A stretch of 64,000 nucleotides of DNA from Motilibacter rhizosphaerae (GTDB taxonomy: Bacteria; Actinomycetota; Actinomycetes; Motilibacterales; Motilibacteraceae): assembly GCF_004216915.1 (NCBI RefSeq), contig NZ_SGXD01000002.1, positions 434,001-498,000 of the forward strand, written 5' to 3'. Every line of letters starts with the position of its first letter. Position 1 is the stretch's first letter. The position numbers were made by a program, and so were the translations under genes. Below the pieces are notes generated by a model. That model searched no databases and was not told the origin of the DNA. It saw only the letters and a list, made by a program, of their open reading frames with translations. Shown piece after piece: positions 60,695 to 64,000 of this stretch.

Positions 60695-63244
60695 ATGCCC
60701 GGCATGAACCTCACCCGCGAGGAGACGGCGGCCCGCGCCGCCCTGCTCTCCGTCGAGTCCTACGCCATCGAGCTCGACGTGACGGGCACGGGTGCGACCT
60801 TCCGCTCGACGACCCTCGCGCGCTTCCGCTGCGCGGAGCCCGGCGCGGAGACGTGGATCGACCTCGTCGCCGACGGCATCCAGGAGGCCGTGCTCAACGG
60901 CACGCCGCTCGACACCGCGGCGCTGTTCGACGGCACGACGCTGCGCCTGCCGGGGCTGGCGGAGGACAACGAGCTGCGCGTCGTCGCCGACTGCACCTTC
61001 ATGCGCACCGGCGAGGGCCTGCACCGCTTCGTCGACCCGGTCGACGGCGAGACCTACCTCTACTCCCAGTTCGAGGTCGCCGACTCGCGGCGCATGTTCG
61101 CGGTCTTCGAGCAGCCGGACCTCAAGGCGACGTACCAGCTGACGGTCACGGCTCCTGCCCACTGGCAGGTCGTCAGCGTCTCCCCGACGCCGGAGCCCGA
61201 GCCCGCCGCCGACGGCGCCGCGGTGTGGCGGTTCGCCCCGACCTCGCGGCTCTCGTCCTACGTCACCGCGCTCGTCGCCGGTCCGTACGCCGTGGTGCGC
61301 GGCGAGGTCGGCTCGCGCAAGGGCTCCGTGCCCGCCAACGTCTACTGCCGCCGGACGCTCGCGGAGTTCCTCGACGCCGAGGAGATCCTGAGGATCACCC
61401 AGCAGGGCTTCGACTTCTACGAGGAGCTCTTCGACCTGGCCTACCCGTTCCACAAGTACGACCAGCTCTTCGTGCCGGAGTTCAACGCCGGCGCCATGGA
61501 GAACGCCGGATGCGTGACGATCCTCGAGGACTACGTCTTCCGCAGCCGCGTCAGCGAGGCGTCGGTCGAGCGCCGCGCCATCACGATCCTCCACGAGCTC
61601 GCCCACATGTGGTTCGGCGACCTCGTGACGATGAAGTGGTGGAACGACCTGTGGCTCAACGAGTCCTTCGCCGAGTTCGTCTCGCACGTCGCCGCCGCTG
61701 AGGCCACCAGCTGGACCGACGCGTGGACGACGTTCGTCACGACGGAGAAGACCTGGGCCTACCGGCAGGACCAGCTGCCGAGCACCCACCCGATCGTCGC
61801 CGAGATCAACGACCTCGAGGACGTCGAGGTCAACTTCGACGGCATCACGTACGCCAAGGGCGCGTCGGTGCTCAAGCAGCTCGTGGCCTACGTCGGGCGC
61901 GAGGCGTTCTTCAGCGGCATCCGCACCTACTTCACCACCCACGCCTACGCCAACACCACGCTGCACGACCTGCTCGTCGAGCTCGAGCGGGCCAGCGGGC
62001 GCGACCTCTCGACCTGGTCGGCACTGTGGCTGGAGACGGCGGGCGTCGCGACCCTGCGGCCCGAGCTGACCACGGCGGCGGACGACACGTTCACCTCCTT
62101 CTCCGTGCTGCAGGAGGTGCCGGAGCAGCACCCGACCCTGCGCCCGCACCGGCTCGGCATCGGGCTCTACGACCTCGGCGAGGGGGGCCTCACCCGCCGC
62201 CGCTACCTCGAGGTCGACGTCGACGGCGCGAGCACTCCCGTGCCCGAGCTGTTCGGCGAGAAGCGCCCGGACCTCCTGCTGCTCAACGACGAGGACCTGG
62301 CGTTCGCGAAGGTGCGCCTCGACGACCGGTCCGTGCAGACCCTCGTCGCGCACATCGACGAGGTCGCCGCGTCGCTGCCCCGCGCGCTGTGCTGGGGGGC
62401 GGCCTGGGACATGTGCCGCGACGCGGAGATGCGGCCGCGCGACTACCTCCGCCTCGTCGTCGAGGGCATCGGCAGCGAGACCGACTCCTCGATGCTGCGC
62501 ACGGTCCTGCGCCAGGCGGAGGTCGTGGCCCGGCTCTACGTCGAGCCCTCCTTCCGCCAGCGGGCCGCGCAGGTCCTCGCCGACGGCCTGCAGAACCTCG
62601 CCCGCCAGGCGGCGCCCGGGTCCGACGCGCAGCTGCAGCTCGTCCGCGCAGCAGCGGCTGCGGCGCGCACTCCGGAGCAGCTGGCGTTCGTCGCCGGGCT
62701 CTACGACGGCACGCACCAGCTCGAGGGGCTCGCGGTCGACACCGACCTGCGCTGGGACCTGCTCCACCGCCTCGTCGCGGGCGGGGAGCGCGGGCCGGAG
62801 GCCGTCGACGCCGAGCTGGTGCGCGACCGCACCGCGACCGGCGAGCGGCACGCCGCCGCCGCCCGTGCCGCGCAGCCGACCGCCGAGGCGAAGGCCGCGG
62901 CGTGGGAGTCGGTCGTCGAGCGCGACGACCTGCCGAACTCCCTGCTGGTCGCGACGATCGGCGGGTTCGCCGAGCCCGGCCAGGAGGAGCTCGTCGCGCC
63001 GTACACCGAGCGCTACTTCGACGCGCTCGAGCGGGTCTGGGCGGCGCGCACCAACGAGACCGCGCAGTCGATCGTCGTCGGGCTGTTCCCGACGCTGCTC
63101 GCCGACGCGGAGCTGCTGGCGCGCACGGACTCCTGGCTCGCCGAGCACGCCGCGGCGCCCTCGTCGCTGCGCCGTCTCGTGCTGGAGTCGCGCGACGGCG
63201 TGGCCCGCGCGCTGCGCGCCCAGCAGCGCGACGCGCAGGACTAG
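60695..63244 (+). CDS. pepN: Aminopeptidase N (M1 family)
   Basis: 849 residues. Exopeptidase motif 'GAMENAG', zinc site 'HELAHMWFGD' with the third ligand in 'NESFAE', and a C-terminal helical ERAP1-like domain. ATG 60695 is preferred: GGGAGG ends 9 bases upstream, while ATG 60686 would abut it. Cytoplasmic. It removes N-terminal residues from peptides, including products of Clp. Its TAG stop shares CTAG with the convergent transporter. Confidence 0.95.
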   Translation: MPGMNLTREETAARAALLSVESYAIELDVTGTGATFRSTTLARFRCAEPGAETWIDLVADGIQEAVLNGTPLDTAALFDGTTLRLPGLAEDNELRVVADCTFMRTGEGLHRFVDPVDGETYLYSQFEVADSRRMFAVFEQPDLKATYQLTVTAPAHWQVVSVSPTPEPEPAADGAAVWRFAPTSRLSSYVTALVAGPYAVVRGEVGSRKGSVPANVYCRRTLAEFLDAEEILRITQQGFDFYEELFDLAYPFHKYDQLFVPEFNAGAMENAGCVTILEDYVFRSRVSEASVERRAITILHELAHMWFGDLVTMKWWNDLWLNESFAEFVSHVAAAEATSWTDAWTTFVTTEKTWAYRQDQLPSTHPIVAEINDLEDVEVNFDGITYAKGASVLKQLVAYVGREAFFSGIRTYFTTHAYANTTLHDLLVELERASGRDLSTWSALWLETAGVATLRPELTTAADDTFTSFSVLQEVPEQHPTLRPHRLGIGLYDLGEGGLTRRRYLEVDVDGASTPVPELFGEKRPDLLLLNDEDLAFAKVRLDDRSVQTLVAHIDEVAASLPRALCWGAAWDMCRDAEMRPRDYLRLVVEGIGSETDSSMLRTVLRQAEVVARLYVEPSFRQRAAQVLADGLQNLARQAAPGSDAQLQLVRAAAAAARTPEQLAFVAGLYDGTHQLEGLAVDTDLRWDLLHRLVAGGERGPEAVDAELVRDRTATGERHAAAARAAQPTAEAKAAAWESVVERDDLPNSLLVATIGGFAEPGQEELVAPYTERYFDALERVWAARTNETAQSIVVGLFPTLLADAELLARTDSWLAEHAAAPSSLRRLVLESRDGVARALRAQQRDAQD

Positions 63245-64000
63245 CGGCGGGCGCGGAGCCCCGCCAGCAGGAGGACGAGGCAGCCGAGGAGCAGCACGGG
63301 CTCGAGGCCGAAGCCCGCGCGCAGCCCGTACGCGTCGGCGAGGCTCCCGAGCAGGTACGGCGCGGCCGCCGACACGACGCCGGCCGCGAGCTGCGTGCGC
63401 GCGTTGGCGACGTCCTCGTGACCCTCGGCGGCGCCGAGCACGAGGGACAGCGAGAGCGGGTAGAGGTTGGCGACGCCGACCCCGGCGACGAACAGCCCGA
63501 CGACGGCCGGGACGGGCGCGCCCGAGAGCCAGAAGAGGACGAAGCCCGCGGCCGTCACCGCCAGGGAGGCCTGCAGCAGGACGACGCTGCGTCCCGGGGC
63601 CCGCGTGAGCCAGCCCCCGCCCACCCGGCCGACGAGGATGCCGAGGTAGTTGCTGCTCAGCGCGGTCCCGGCGGCCGCGGCGGACATGCCGGTGCCGACG
63701 AGCAGCTGCGGGCCGAAGTAGACCAGGCAGAACTCGACGGCGACCGTGATGGCGGTGAGCACGGCGAACATCCCGCAGGCCAGCGGGATGCCGCCGCGGC
63801 TGTGCGCCTCCGGGCTCCGGGCCGGCACGGGGAGCGGCTCGTGCCGGTAGCGCAGCCAGAGGCCGCCGAACCCCACCGCCGGCAGCACGAGCACGGCCCG
63901 CCAGCCGAGGCCGCTGGCGGCTGACGCGCCCAGCGCCAGGGGGGCCAGGACGGCCGAGGCGGCGGCACCGATGTTGGCCTCGGTCAGCGCGCGCTCCCGC
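63241..64000 (-). CDS. MFS transporter, N-terminus outside window
   Basis: The C-terminal 252 codons of a major facilitator protein, running off the right edge. Visible: about seven helices, with 'SNYLGILVGRVGGGWLTRAP' matching the MFS loop motif and 'GLFVAGVGVANLYPLSLSLV' in the C-half. Substrate unknown. Stop TAG shares the CTAG bases with pepN. Confidence 0.82.
   Translation of the reverse strand, partial: RERALTEANIGAAASAVLAPLALGASAASGLGWRAVLVLPAVGFGGLWLRYRHEPLPVPARSPEAHSRGGIPLACGMFAVLTAITVAVEFCLVYFGPQLLVGTGMSAAAAGTALSSNYLGILVGRVGGGWLTRAPGRSVVLLQASLAVTAAGFVLFWLSGAPVPAVVGLFVAGVGVANLYPLSLSLVLGAAEGHEDVANARTQLAAGVVSAAAPYLLGSLADAYGLRAGFGLEPVLLLGCLVLLLAGLRARR

Overview
This window is chromosomal DNA from a high-GC actinobacterium. 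Evidence: about 70-75% G+C throughout, many GTG starts, a mycothiol-dependent nitroreductase homologue, two ClpP paralogues beside clpX and tig, and the actinobacterial order valS-folC / DUF4233-ndk / mreBCD-mrdA-rodA / radical SAM-DUF2344-rne / rplU-rpmA-obgE-proB / nadD-rsfS. A methyl-accepting chemotaxis protein and five c-di-GMP related proteins suggest a motile or surface-responsive organism, perhaps of the Kineosporiales/Motilibacterales type. That placement is inference, and the species is not identified.

Layout. Bases 1-4441 (minus strand) hold a truncated CE7 acetylxylan esterase, an M4 protealysin-type peptidase with its emfourin-type inhibitor, an AI-2E family permease, and a papain-family (C1) peptidase followed at once by a chagasin-type (I42) inhibitor. 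This puts two protease-inhibitor pairs within 3.8 kb. A tRNA-Ala and the histidine phosphatase-rsfS-nadD group follow. From 6.6 to 12.4 kb are accessory genes (EAL/HDOD regulator, small membrane protein, metallo-hydrolase, large secreted protein, GAF protein), lying where proA is usually found between nadD and proB. proB-obgE-rpmA-rplU (12.5-15.7 kb) are separated from rne (20.7-23.8 kb) by a secreted M15-like protein and a GGDEF/EAL protein on the opposite strand.

Bases 23.9-37.0 kb carry DUF2344 and its radical SAM partner, a GAF protein, a coupled sigma factor-small membrane protein-signal peptidase operon, a secreted protein, the cell-shape operon mreB-mreC-mreD-mrdA-rodA, ndk and DUF4233. 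Between DUF4233 and folC lies a 7.2-kb accessory island (37.0-44.2 kb): repeats, a DUF222/HNH endonuclease whose start codon sits inside a perfect SOS box, a GGDEF protein, a cytoplasmic GH10 xylanase, and two LacI-type regulators. One of these is divergent from the xylanase across a palindromic operator. With the CE7 esterase, whose promoter carries a CebR-type palindrome, this suggests intracellular use of acetylated xylo-oligosaccharides.

Bases 44.2-54.9 kb are folC, valS, a chemoreceptor fused to a PilZ domain, clpX, clpP2, clpP1 and tig. Two divergent tRNA genes follow (Pro and Gly). The tRNA-Gly abuts dinB so closely that dinB appears to start with TTG one base after the tRNA. The right end has gpx-nei, nagA, a small membrane gene with rpiB and a DsbA-like nitroreductase, pepN, and a truncated MFS transporter. 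Almost all housekeeping genes from 4.7 to 54.9 kb are on the minus strand, and most plus-strand genes there are accessory. Start-stop overlaps of four bases (ATGA/GTGA) are common, indicating translational coupling.
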